64,000 bases of DNA, taken from contig NZ_PJZI01000006.1 in NCBI RefSeq assembly GCF_002858805.1, positions 62,001 to 126,000 on the forward strand. Direction: 5' to 3'. The notes under the pieces are model-generated. The model saw only the letters and a list, made by a program, of their open reading frames with translations, did not search any database and was not told the DNA's origin. This document shows positions 52,851 to 60,798 of this stretch, piece after piece. This DNA is from Chimaeribacter arupi (GTDB taxonomy: Bacteria > Pseudomonadota > Gammaproteobacteria > Enterobacterales > Enterobacteriaceae). A program made the position numbers and the translations under genes. Positions within the stretch are counted from its first letter, which is position 1; every line of letters begins with the position of its first letter.

Positions 52851-53792
52851 ATGAAACTTGCGATCTGTACTGATGTGCTGGCGAACTTATCGTTTCCTGA
52901 CATGCTGGATAAAGTGAAAAGCTACGGCATTACCGGCGTAGAAATGACCGCCGGGGGCTGGTCGCCCTGTCCGCACGTGAAAACGGAAGAACTGCTGGCG
53001 TCACCTGAAAAACTCACCGCTTTCCGCCAGGAACTGCAAACGCGCGGGATGAACATTGTGGCGTTGAACTGTTCGGGTAACCCGCTCGCGCCGGGCGAGC
53101 TGGGGGAAAAACATACGCTGAGCAGCTATAAAACCGTAGAACTGGCCGGCAAACTGGGCGTGAAGAAAATCGTTATGATGAGCGGCCTGCCCGGCGGCGG
53201 CCCGGGGGACAGCGTCCCGAACTGGATCACTTCTACGGTCTCCTGGCCGGATTACATGCCGGGTGTTATCGATTACCAATGGCACGAGGTGGCGATCCCC
53301 TGGTGGAAAGCCTTCACGCAGCACGCCCGGCAGCACGGCGTTGAACAGATTGCGCTTGAAGCGTTCCCCAGCCAGTTGGTGTACAACGCCGGCACTTTGC
53401 TGCGGCTGCGCAACAGCGTTGATGAGATGATCGGGATGAACCTTGACCCTTCCCATCTTATCGTCATGGGCGCTGACCCGATTGCGGCAGCGCGCAAACT
53501 GGAGGGCGCGGTGTATCACGTGCATGGCAAGGATGCGCGCATTGAACGTGGCCTGGCGGAGATTGACGGGCTGCTGGAATACCAGCCGGTAACGAACACC
53601 AAAACGCGTACCTGGAACTATGTCGCCGTCGGCTGCGGCCAGGATTTGCAGTGGTGGAAGGAATTTTTCTCCGTGCTGCATATGACCGGTTATGACGGTG
53701 ATGTCTCGCTGGAGATGGAGGATTTGACCATGAGCGTGGAGGCAGGGTTGCAGACGTCTATTGATGCCCTGAAGGCGAGCATCAGCCGCTGA
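52851..53792 (+). CDS. sugar phosphate isomerase/epimerase, TIM-barrel
   Basis: 313 residues of the AP-endonuclease-2-like barrel family (IolE/IolH relatives). Metal-site strands can be seen as IALEAFPSQLVYN, GMNLDPSHLIVMG, VYHVHGKDAR and VSLEMEDL. It probably isomerises or dehydrates the keto-inositol made by the dehydrogenase upstream; exact reaction unknown. It ends the operon and is followed by a strong hairpin. Confidence 0.78.
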   Translation: MKLAICTDVLANLSFPDMLDKVKSYGITGVEMTAGGWSPCPHVKTEELLASPEKLTAFRQELQTRGMNIVALNCSGNPLAPGELGEKHTLSSYKTVELAGKLGVKKIVMMSGLPGGGPGDSVPNWITSTVSWPDYMPGVIDYQWHEVAIPWWKAFTQHARQHGVEQIALEAFPSQLVYNAGTLLRLRNSVDEMIGMNLDPSHLIVMGADPIAAARKLEGAVYHVHGKDARIERGLAEIDGLLEYQPVTNTKTRTWNYVAVGCGQDLQWWKEFFSVLHMTGYDGDVSLEMEDLTMSVEAGLQTSIDALKASISR

Positions 53793-53804
53793 CGGTTTAT
53801 CCTT

Positions 53805-53835
53805 CGCCACAGCCTGCAGACATCAGGCTGTGGCG
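53805..53835. terminator. hairpin between convergent genes
   Basis: CGCCACAGCCTG and CAGGCTGTGGCG, perfect 12-bp arms with a 7-base loop, after the isomerase and before the convergent GNAT gene. T-content downstream is modest. Confidence 0.6.
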
Positions 53836-53877
53836 GACAGGGTTTGTCTTATCATCTGGTGCAGTGCAGGCCCGTTT

Positions 53878-54306
53878 TCAGGGGGCAGCCAGCGGCTTAA
53901 CAAACCGTTTCCTGACCTCGTGATAGCCATTGTCTTCATAGAATTTATGGGCGCGGGTCCGGCGTTCGCTGCTGGAGAGTTCTATCTGCGTGCACCCCTG
54001 CTGGCGCGACAGCCGTTCCGCCTCTGCCAGCAAGGCCTGGCCGAGGCCTTCACCCCGGCAGGCCTCATCAATGACCAGCGCAGAAATCACAGCCCAGCGC
54101 CCCTCTTCATGCACGGGTGTTATAAAATGGATAACCACCACACCGCGCACTACGCTTCCTGATTCCGCCACCAGAATGTCATCGCGCCCCTCGGCCTCCT
54201 TCAGACGGGCTTCAACGGTTTCCCGTTTCGTGTGATAGCCCAGCTGTAAGAACAGCGTCTGTAACCTCCCGATATCCTGTATCCCGGCTGATCGGATTAA
54301 AAACAT
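53878..54306 (-). CDS. GNAT family N-acetyltransferase
   Basis: 142 residues, a single GNAT domain with the acetyl-CoA loop CRGEGLGQALL near residue 88 and the closing HKFYEDNGYHEVRKRFVK typical of the aminoglycoside/amino-acid acetyltransferase-like group. AGGGAG precedes the ATG. Substrate unknown. It converges on the inositol-like operon and is probably independent of it. Confidence 0.82.
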   Translation of the reverse strand: MFLIRSAGIQDIGRLQTLFLQLGYHTKRETVEARLKEAEGRDDILVAESGSVVRGVVVIHFITPVHEEGRWAVISALVIDEACRGEGLGQALLAEAERLSRQQGCTQIELSSSERRTRAHKFYEDNGYHEVRKRFVKPLAAP

Positions 54307-54427
54307 GCCTGTCTCCCTGTCTGATTAAAACAGCTTGTTAAACACCCGCTGCGCCTCATGACACTCTCTGGCCCGTTGGCGAGGCAATCAACCGATGAGC
54401 GTGAACCTGAAACGCATCACCTTTTGC

Positions 54428-54615
54428 TTAACGGCCGGCGCGGCGATTCACATCGTTATCGGCAATTTTCTCCGCCAGGAAATCGATCAGCACCCGGCAT
54501 TTCGGCGGCAGAAAACGGTTCGGGTGGTAGAGGATCCATGACATGCCGTAGTACGAGGTCTGGTAATCCCATTGCGGCAATACCTCGACGATCTGTTGGG
54601 CGGCCTGCTGATTGT
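54428..54615 (-). pseudogene. 3' remnant of a LysR-family gene
   Basis: About 62 codons ending at TAA (54430-54428) translate to the classic C terminus of a LysR regulator (IVEVLPQWDYQTSYYGMSW, then PPKCRVLIDFLAEK). Everything upstream, including the HTH, is gone; the frame runs into unrelated sequence and a stop just past 54615. Confidence 0.75.
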
Positions 54616-54676
54616 CGGGGCGTTAGTATGGGCGACGCGCCCCCGCAGGGTGGCGGGGGCGGTGGTCAGTAATTGA
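54600..54676 (+). pseudogene. 3' remnant of a probable EamA/DMT transporter gene
   Basis: In the plus direction LLIVGALVWATRPRRV ... VVSN-stop reads like the last membrane helix and tail of a drug/metabolite transporter. It abuts the LysR remnant tail to tail, as if a deletion removed the 5' parts of a divergent lysR-eamA pair. Confidence 0.5.
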
Positions 54677-55053
54677 GTGGCGGATTGGTGGGGAATTCAG
54701 AGAGATGACGTGCTCATAGTGTTACGCCGTTAAATAGCTGGCAGAGGAGGCAAAGAGGCACAATAAAAGGAAAGTACGGCCTTTGATATTAATTCGTCAG
54801 GGATGGGTGAAAAAATAATAGGGTATGTCTGTTTCTGGATCATTTAAAACTAATGCAATAGGGCATGAAATTATTGCCATTATGTAACTTTTTATTAGGG
54901 TGAGATAATTATCACACTTTGACAGGGTCAGCGCTGGTATTAACCCCCTGTTTGGCTGAATAAATTAATTTTCAGGCGGCGAGCAGGTGATGTCTGAATC
55001 ACCATGTCATTTTAATGAGATTGTTATAATAACTTTTGGAAAAAGGATCTGCC
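54677..55053. other. AT-rich intergenic gap
   Basis: 377 bases with no convincing gene or repeat. The right end holds the ribosome site of the 81-residue protein and presumably its promoter. Confidence 0.5.
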
Positions 55054-55299
55054 ATGAGTGCGGTAAAAGCAAAAATCACCTCAATGCACCTGTATTACTC
55101 AGGATTTAGCTATGGATGGGTTGATGAGAATGGCGTCCAAAAATGGTCAACGCTGTCATTCTCTTCCGATCCGTCACCGGCTGATCAAGCGTTATATGCG
55201 ACGCTCCCGCCTATGATTTCTGCTGCGTATCAAACCCAGCAGTGGGTAATGATTGATGATTATGGCTGTGATATCGCGTTTGATCTCGCCATACAATAA
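55054..55299 (+). CDS. small hypothetical protein
   Basis: 81 residues, not recognised. It starts MSAVKAKITSMHLYYSG after AAAAAGGAT; hydrophilic with many aromatic residues, no signal peptide or membrane helix. The YSGFSYGWVDENG and WVMIDDYGCDIAFD segments suggest a compact beta-rich fold. It is single-gene, with a strong terminator directly behind. Real coding is supported by the ribosome site and the terminator. Confidence 0.6.
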   Translation: MSAVKAKITSMHLYYSGFSYGWVDENGVQKWSTLSFSSDPSPADQALYATLPPMISAAYQTQQWVMIDDYGCDIAFDLAIQ

Positions 55300-55327
55300 T
55301 GTGTGTGCCGATATAAGTGTCTGATGC

Positions 55328-55369
55328 GGGCTGTCATCAATTACCTGATGACAGCCCGATGTGGTTTTT
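55328..55369. terminator. bidirectional terminator
   Basis: GGGCTGTCATCA-attacc-TGATGACAGCCC, a perfect 12-bp stem, with TTTTT at 55365-55369. It separates the small gene from the convergent DUF993 operon. Confidence 0.65.
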
Positions 55370-55375
55370 AATGGG

Positions 55376-56545
55376 CTACATCCCGTGCAGCCTGCCCAGC
55401 AGCCCCATTCGCTCCGCGGCCAGGTCAGGGTTCACCAGCAACCCGGCCTCATCTGCGAGGCGGAACAGCGCGCTGTAGTGCGCCAGGCTGCGGGCGCTCT
55501 GCATACCAGCCAGCATCGTGAAGTGGTTCTGATGCCCGTTCAGCCAGGCGAGGAAGACTATCCCGGCTTTGTAATACTGGGTGGGCGCGGCGAACATATG
55601 GCGGGCCAGCGGCAGCGTCGGCGCGAGGATCTGCTGGTAGGTCTCCCGGTCGCCCTGCGCCAGCGCGTGCAACGCCCCGGCCGCCGCCGGGGCAATCGCG
55701 TCCAGAACCCCCAACAGCGCGTGGGAGTAGCCCCGGCTGTCCCCGGCGATCAATTCGGGGTAGTTGAAATCGTCACCGGTATACATTTTTACCCGGCCGG
55801 GCAGGCGGCGGCGCATCGCGATCTCGCGATCTTTATCCAGCAGCGAAATCTTGATGCCGTCGATGCGAGCCTCATGGCGTTCAATCACCGACAGGCAAAT
55901 CTCCATCGCGTCGTTGAGCCTGTCGGTGCCCCAGTAGCCGTGCAGCGCCGGGTCGAACATGTCACCGAGCCAGTGCAAAATCACCGGCTCCCGCACCTGC
56001 CGCAGGATGGCGTCATAGACCTGAAGGTAATCCTCTGGCCCCCTGGCGATGGCCGCCAGCGCCCGGCTGGCCATCAGGATAATGCGCCCGCCGCAGGCTT
56101 CAATCGCTGCTACCTGCTGCTCATAGGCGTCAATCACCGCCGTCAGGGTCAGCCCGGTGAAGCCGGTCAGGTGATCGGTGCCTGCGCCGCAGGCGATGGC
56201 CACCCCCGGAAAATCTTTCGCCTGGGCCACGCTGCGCTGGATCAGCAACAGGCTGGTGGGCCAGTCCAGCCCCATGCCGCGCTGGGCGGTATCCATCGCT
56301 TCCGCCACGCCGAAACCCAGTGACATCAGGTGGCGGCGATAGGCCAGCGTGGCCTCCCAGTCGAGCGCCATATCGCGCGTCGGGTGCTGCATCTGCCGTG
56401 GGTCTGCGACCACATGGGCGGCGGCAAACACCTCACGGTTGAAGCGGGGCTGGGGCGGCACCTGCCAGCGCGGCGCGCCCTTGACGTCGTAACGGTAAAC
56501 GTGGCCCTGGCTGTCCAGTAAATGCACGTGATTGCTGAGGGTCAT
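55376..56545 (-). CDS. DUF993 family protein (dihydrodipicolinate synthase-like)
   Basis: 389 residues. The barrel resembles the DUF993 branch of the DHDPS superfamily (GVAIACGAGTDHLTGF; RIILMASRALAAIA; VILHWLGDMFDPALHGYWG). These proteins are presumed aldolases or lyases of sugar-acid breakdown, but none is characterised that I can name. AAGGAG precedes the ATG (MTLSN). It is the last of four genes transcribed together (dehydrogenase, isomerase, carrier, this), so retro-aldol cleavage of the product of those steps is a reasonable guess. Confidence 0.75.
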   Translation of the reverse strand: MTLSNHVHLLDSQGHVYRYDVKGAPRWQVPPQPRFNREVFAAAHVVADPRQMQHPTRDMALDWEATLAYRRHLMSLGFGVAEAMDTAQRGMGLDWPTSLLLIQRSVAQAKDFPGVAIACGAGTDHLTGFTGLTLTAVIDAYEQQVAAIEACGGRIILMASRALAAIARGPEDYLQVYDAILRQVREPVILHWLGDMFDPALHGYWGTDRLNDAMEICLSVIERHEARIDGIKISLLDKDREIAMRRRLPGRVKMYTGDDFNYPELIAGDSRGYSHALLGVLDAIAPAAAGALHALAQGDRETYQQILAPTLPLARHMFAAPTQYYKAGIVFLAWLNGHQNHFTMLAGMQSARSLAHYSALFRLADEAGLLVNPDLAAERMGLLGRLHGM

Positions 56546-56570
56546 GACAGGCTCCTTGGGGATCTGCGGG

Positions 56571-57809
56571 TTAATGCCGGGCCAGATGCGCACGCGGGTC
56601 ACGCTCTGCCGGGTGCGGGGTGGCCACGGGCAATTTACGCACGCCGAACAGCACCAGGCTGCTGACCAGGATAACCAGCGCCGCCGCCAGCCAGACCGGT
56701 TGCAGGGTGTAATGCTGGGCGAAATAGCCGGCGATAATCGGGGAGATGCCGCCCGCTGCCATGCCCATGTTCATCACAAAGCCGATGGCCGAGCCGCGCA
56801 GCGAGGGCGGCACCAGCTCAGCGGTGATGGACAGCACAATCGGCGTGATGGGGTAACCCAGGAACCCCAGCAGCATCACCAGCATAATCACCACCGGCAC
56901 CGACAGCGTCAGCACCATCGCGGCCATTAACAGCGCGCTGACCACGGTAATTGCCATCAGAATGGTGCGGCGGCGCAGGAAATCACCTTTGTCGCAGTAG
57001 CGGCCGAGCAGGAAACCGCCGAGTGCGCCGGTCAGCCCCAGCAGGCTGGCTATCGTCCCGGCGGTGCCGATCGTCAGGTTTTTCACCTGCATCAGGTAGC
57101 TCGGCGCCCACAGCAGCACAATCCACCAGCCCGCCAGCAGCACAAAGTAATAGAGCGCCATCATCATCACCGGCGCATGGCGGAACAGCGTGCGCAACGG
57201 CACTTTCTCCGCCGCCTGCCGGGCGATCAGGTCAGCGGGTTTGCGGTCATTTTTCACCAGCACCGCATACAGCAGCGCCACCACAATCCCCAGCGCCCCG
57301 GCGACGTAGAACACCACCCGCCAGCCAAACACCGGGCCGAGCACCGCACCCATCCAGGTGCCGAGGAAGCCGCCAATCGGGTAGCCCATCCAGTAAAGGG
57401 ACATCACCGTGGTGCGCTGTTTCTCGCTGGTGACGTTCGCCACCTCCAGCGAGGCGGCCGGCCAGAAAATCCCTTCGCCGATGCCGGTCATTACCCGGTA
57501 GAAGATCAGGCTGGTCAGGCTGCCTGCAAACCCGGTAAACAGGGTCGCCAGCGAGAACATCATCAACCCGAGGATCAGCACCGGTTTGCCGCTGAGTTTG
57601 TCGGCGATGATGCCAGCCGCAAACAGGAACAGAATAAAACCAAAGAAGAAAGAGGAGAGCAGGATGCCGCTTTCGCCTTTGCCGAGGCCAAATTCCGTGG
57701 CAATCAGCCCAATCGCCGACGACACCGTCATGCGATCAACCGAATACATCATGTAGCCCAGTCCGCACAGGACGGTAACCAGAACCATTTTCCGGGTATC
57801 GGTAGTCAT
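56571..57809 (-). CDS. MFS transporter (anion:cation symporter-like)
   Basis: 412 residues with 12 membrane helices. SVDRMTVSSAIGLIATEFGLGKGESGILLSSFFFGF and the GRYCDKGDFLRRR loop are typical of the ACS/sugar-acid carrier family, which imports hexuronates, galactarate and similar compounds. GAGG precedes the ATG. It lies 25 bases before the DUF993 gene and 68 bases after the isomerase gene, so it is the uptake system of this operon. Confidence 0.8.
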   Translation of the reverse strand: MTTDTRKMVLVTVLCGLGYMMYSVDRMTVSSAIGLIATEFGLGKGESGILLSSFFFGFILFLFAAGIIADKLSGKPVLILGLMMFSLATLFTGFAGSLTSLIFYRVMTGIGEGIFWPAASLEVANVTSEKQRTTVMSLYWMGYPIGGFLGTWMGAVLGPVFGWRVVFYVAGALGIVVALLYAVLVKNDRKPADLIARQAAEKVPLRTLFRHAPVMMMALYYFVLLAGWWIVLLWAPSYLMQVKNLTIGTAGTIASLLGLTGALGGFLLGRYCDKGDFLRRRTILMAITVVSALLMAAMVLTLSVPVVIMLVMLLGFLGYPITPIVLSITAELVPPSLRGSAIGFVMNMGMAAGGISPIIAGYFAQHYTLQPVWLAAALVILVSSLVLFGVRKLPVATPHPAERDPRAHLARH

Positions 57810-57877
57810 ATTTTCCTCGCCATGCCTGTTGACCGACGAAAACCGCTGTTCAGCGCTGTCAGAGACTCATTGGAATA

Positions 57878-58714
57878 TTAACCGTGCTGCAAATGCCGCA
57901 TTTTGCAGGTGCGTAACACCTCATCAGGATCTTTCTCCCACCAGGTGAGGCGGGAAAAAATCTCCACTTCGTGATAGCCGCGGTAGCCCTGCGCCTCCAC
58001 CGCCTGCCGGAAACCGCGGATATCAATCACCCCGTCGCCCATCATGCCGCGGTCTTCCAGCATGTCCTGCGTGGGGTTAAGCCAGTCACAGATATGGAAC
58101 GCCAGCAGCCTATGAGGCCCGGCGCGGGCAATTTCGCGGTGGAAATCGGCGTCCCACCAGGTGTGGTAGAGGTCAACCGCGATGCCCAGCCCGTTATCGC
58201 CCAGTTCATCACAGAGATCGTTGGCCTGTTTCAGGCTGTTGACGCAGGCGCGGTCGGCGGCATACATCGGGTGCAGCGGCTCAATCGCCAGCGGCATCCC
58301 ACGCGGCCGGGCGTAGTCCAGCAGCGCGCCCAGCCCGTCGCGTACCTGTTGGCGTGCACCGGCCAGATCTTTTGAGCCGCCGGGCAGCCCGCCGACCACC
58401 AGCACCAGGCAGGACGCGCCGAGGGTCAGCGCCTCCTCCACGGCGCGGTAGTTGTCCTCCAGGGCTTTCCGGCGTGCCTCCGGGCCGGCGGCCGGGAACA
58501 TGCCGCCGCGGCAGTAGCCGGTCACCGCCAGGTTATGCAGGCGGATCAGCCGGGCGGTTTCCTGCAACCCGAGCGCGGCGACCTGATCGCGCCACGGCGA
58601 GATACCGCGGATGTCATGGCGCGCGCAGCCTTCAATGATCTGGCGCAGATCCCACTGGCGGCGCACCGTGGCGGTATTCAAAGAGAGTTTGTGAGGATCG
58701 GGTGTCTGCATCAT
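57878..58714 (-). CDS. sugar phosphate isomerase/epimerase, TIM-barrel
   Basis: 278 residues of the AP-endonuclease-2-like barrel. Metal-site strands: LAIEPLHPMYA, IAVDLYHTWWDAD, LLAFHICDWL and YHEVEIFS. The start ATG lies 4 bases after the stop of the dehydrogenase gene, and the GAGGGA ribosome site falls inside that gene's last codons, so they are tightly coupled. It likely isomerises the keto product of the dehydrogenase. Confidence 0.8.
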   Translation of the reverse strand: MMQTPDPHKLSLNTATVRRQWDLRQIIEGCARHDIRGISPWRDQVAALGLQETARLIRLHNLAVTGYCRGGMFPAAGPEARRKALEDNYRAVEEALTLGASCLVLVVGGLPGGSKDLAGARQQVRDGLGALLDYARPRGMPLAIEPLHPMYAADRACVNSLKQANDLCDELGDNGLGIAVDLYHTWWDADFHREIARAGPHRLLAFHICDWLNPTQDMLEDRGMMGDGVIDIRGFRQAVEAQGYRGYHEVEIFSRLTWWEKDPDEVLRTCKMRHLQHG

Positions 58715-58718
58715 CTTC

Positions 58719-59870
58719 TTATCCCTCCAGTGCGGGCACATCGACCCAGCGGCGCTCTTGCCAGCTTTTCAGCGCCAGATCCACCAGTTGCAGGCCCTTC
58801 GCCCCTTCCAGCAGGCCCCAGCGGTAATCCCCCTCGCCCCAAACATGGCGCAAAAAGAGTTCCCACTGCACCTTGAAGGCGTTGTCATACACCTGGGTGT
58901 CCGGCACGGTGGCCCAGTCGTTGAAGAAGTTGTGAGTCTGGCGCACATCCGGGTTCCAGACCGGTTTCGGGGTATTGACCGCCGCCTGGGTGTAGCAGTC
59001 GGTCAGCCCGGCGACGGCCGACCCGTTGACGCCATCCACCTGGAAGGTCACCAGATCGTCACGCCGCACGCGCACGCACCAGGAGCTGTTGATCTGCACG
59101 ATCGCGCCGTTATGCAGTTCAAAGGTGGCGTACACCGCATCATCCGCCGTGGCCTGATAGGGTTTTTGCTGTTCATCCCAGCGCGTCGGGATATGCGTTG
59201 CGCCGATGCAGCTCAGGCTTTTGATCTCGCCAAACAGGTTGTCGATGACATAGCGCCAGTGGCAGATCATGTCGAGGATGATGCCGCCGCCCTCTTCGCT
59301 GCGGTAGTTCCAGGAGGGGCGCTGGGTCGGTTGCAGGTTGCCCTCAAACACCCAGTAGCCGAATTCACCGCGCACCGACAGCACCTTGCCGAAGAAGCCC
59401 GCCTCATTCAGCAGGCGCAGCTTTTGCAGGCCGGGCAACCAGAGTTTGTCCTGCACCACGCCGTGGCAGACCCCTTTTTCGCGCGCGGCGCGGTAGAGAT
59501 CGAGCGCGTCTTCCAGCCCCAGCGCGACCGGTTTTTCGCTGTAAACGTGTTTGCCCAGGGCGATCGCTTTTTTCAGCAGGGCGGGGCGCGCCTGGGTGGT
59601 GGCCGCATCAAAGAAGAGGATGTCATCAGGGTTGGCCAGCGCCTCATCGACGTTGGTGCCCCAGCGGGCAATGCCGTGCGCCTGCGCCAGTGCGGCGATT
59701 TTCTCTTCATTGCGGCCAATCAGAATCGGGTCGGGCATCAGGCGATCGCCGTTTGCCAGCAGCACGCCGCCCTGTTCACGGATTTGCACGATCGACCGGA
59801 TCAGGTGCTGGTTTTTGCCCATCCGTCCGGTTACGCCATGCATGATGATGCCAACGGGGATCTGCGCCAT
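58719..59870 (-). CDS. Gfo/Idh/MocA family oxidoreductase
   Basis: 383 residues. An N-terminal Rossmann domain (HGVTGRMGKNQHLIRSI, slightly divergent) carries the YSEKPVALG catalytic lysine motif. The C-terminal domain has GGIILDMICHWRYV with the Asp/His pair. It should oxidise a sugar, cyclitol or glycoside hydroxyl with NAD(P)+. First gene of the operon; GAGGTG precedes the ATG. Operator-like repeats for the divergent TetR protein lie upstream. Confidence 0.8.
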   Translation of the reverse strand: MAQIPVGIIMHGVTGRMGKNQHLIRSIVQIREQGGVLLANGDRLMPDPILIGRNEEKIAALAQAHGIARWGTNVDEALANPDDILFFDAATTQARPALLKKAIALGKHVYSEKPVALGLEDALDLYRAAREKGVCHGVVQDKLWLPGLQKLRLLNEAGFFGKVLSVRGEFGYWVFEGNLQPTQRPSWNYRSEEGGGIILDMICHWRYVIDNLFGEIKSLSCIGATHIPTRWDEQQKPYQATADDAVYATFELHNGAIVQINSSWCVRVRRDDLVTFQVDGVNGSAVAGLTDCYTQAAVNTPKPVWNPDVRQTHNFFNDWATVPDTQVYDNAFKVQWELFLRHVWGEGDYRWGLLEGAKGLQLVDLALKSWQERRWVDVPALEG

Positions 59871-59978
59871 TCATTCACCTCGGGGTAGAAGATGTCAGGC
59901 CACTGCGCGGGGTGTGATGCAGGCGTCATCACGCTGTGTTCGCCCGTGCCGGCGGCGGGGGATACGCCATACTCATTC

Positions 59979-59994
59979 AACCAACCGGTTGACA
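59979..59994. promoter_or_regulatory. TetR operator, degenerate copy
   Basis: AACCAACCGGTTGACA resembles the better site at 60044-60059 in its left 12 bases; core CAACCGGTTG is itself a perfect palindrome. It lies on the dehydrogenase side of the divergent gap. Confidence 0.45.
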
Positions 59995-60043
59995 ACCACA
60001 CTATAGAAGCTGGCAAACCGCGCCGTGGTGATCCGTTTCACAT

Positions 60044-60059
60044 AACCAACCAGTTGGTT
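60044..60059. promoter_or_regulatory. TetR operator
   Basis: AACCAAC-CA-GTTGGTT, perfect 7-base arms, upstream of the tetR promoter. Confidence 0.6.
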
Positions 60060-60100
60060 GAAAAAGAGCGCAGGCTTGTTTTAGCGGGGAAATAGGGCAC

Positions 60101-60106
60101 TATAAT
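60101..60106 (+). promoter_or_regulatory. -10 element of the tetR gene
   Basis: A perfect TATAAT with TTGTTT 19 bases upstream as a weak -35. It overlaps an ATG at 60105, which therefore cannot be the translation start of a transcript begun here. Confidence 0.5.
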
Positions 60107-60140
60107 GCTGAAACCTGTCGAGAAGAGTGAGGGAAACGGA

Positions 60141-60776
60141 GTGGTTATCAGGCGCGTTACGGAGAAACATGATGCGGCAGACAAGCAGCAGCGCATCCTT
60201 CAGGCGGCCCGCGCGGAGTTTGCCGAGAAAGGGTTTGACGGCGCGCGGGTTGACAGCATCGCCGCCAGGGCCTGCGCCAATAAGCAGCTGATCTATTACT
60301 ATTTCACCAATAAAGATGTGCTGTTTACCCATGTGCTGGAAGCGGCTTACCGCGACATCCGCGAACAGGAGGCGGCGCTCTCACTGGAGGCATTGCCCGC
60401 CAACGAGGCGATTTTGATGCTGGTGGAGTTCACCTGGCACTATTACCTGAAAAACCCGGAGTTTATCCGCCTGCTCAACAGTGAAAACCAGCTGAAAGCA
60501 CGCCACCTCAAAACCTCCGGGGTGGCGGTGGAGGTAAACCAAAGCTGGATCAGCATCACCGAGGCGCTGCTGGCGCGCGGCCGGGCTGAAGGCACGGTAC
60601 GGAGCGGCATCGACGTGATGCAACTCAACATCAACATTTCCGCCCTCGGCTTCTTCTACCTGATTAACCAGTCCACGCTGTCGATTCTCTACCAGAAAGA
60701 TCTCAGCGAAAAAGCTGCGCTGGATGAACGGCTGCGGGTGATGAAAGAGTGCATCGCCGCCTGGATCGCGCCATGA
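60141..60776 (+). CDS. TetR-family regulator of the divergent operon
   Basis: 211 residues from GTG, chosen because GAGGGA lies upstream and the in-frame ATG at 60105 falls inside the -10 element. The HTH is typical (RILQAARAEFAEKGFDGARVDSI; NKQLIYYYFTNKDVLFTHV). A larger C-terminal ligand domain follows. With two AACCAAC palindromes in the gap it probably represses the dehydrogenase/isomerase/carrier/DUF993 operon and itself. Confidence 0.83.
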   Translation: MVIRRVTEKHDAADKQQRILQAARAEFAEKGFDGARVDSIAARACANKQLIYYYFTNKDVLFTHVLEAAYRDIREQEAALSLEALPANEAILMLVEFTWHYYLKNPEFIRLLNSENQLKARHLKTSGVAVEVNQSWISITEALLARGRAEGTVRSGIDVMQLNINISALGFFYLINQSTLSILYQKDLSEKAALDERLRVMKECIAAWIAP

Positions 60777-60798
60777 GCCTGGTCAGCAAGGAGAACGT

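Noticed and set aside
58758-59888. A 376-codon plus-strand frame opposite the Gfo/Idh dehydrogenase, and a similar one at 55361-56323
   Set aside because: Both are fully antisense to genes with clear family motifs, lack ribosome sites, and show the composition of antisense frames in GC-rich DNA.
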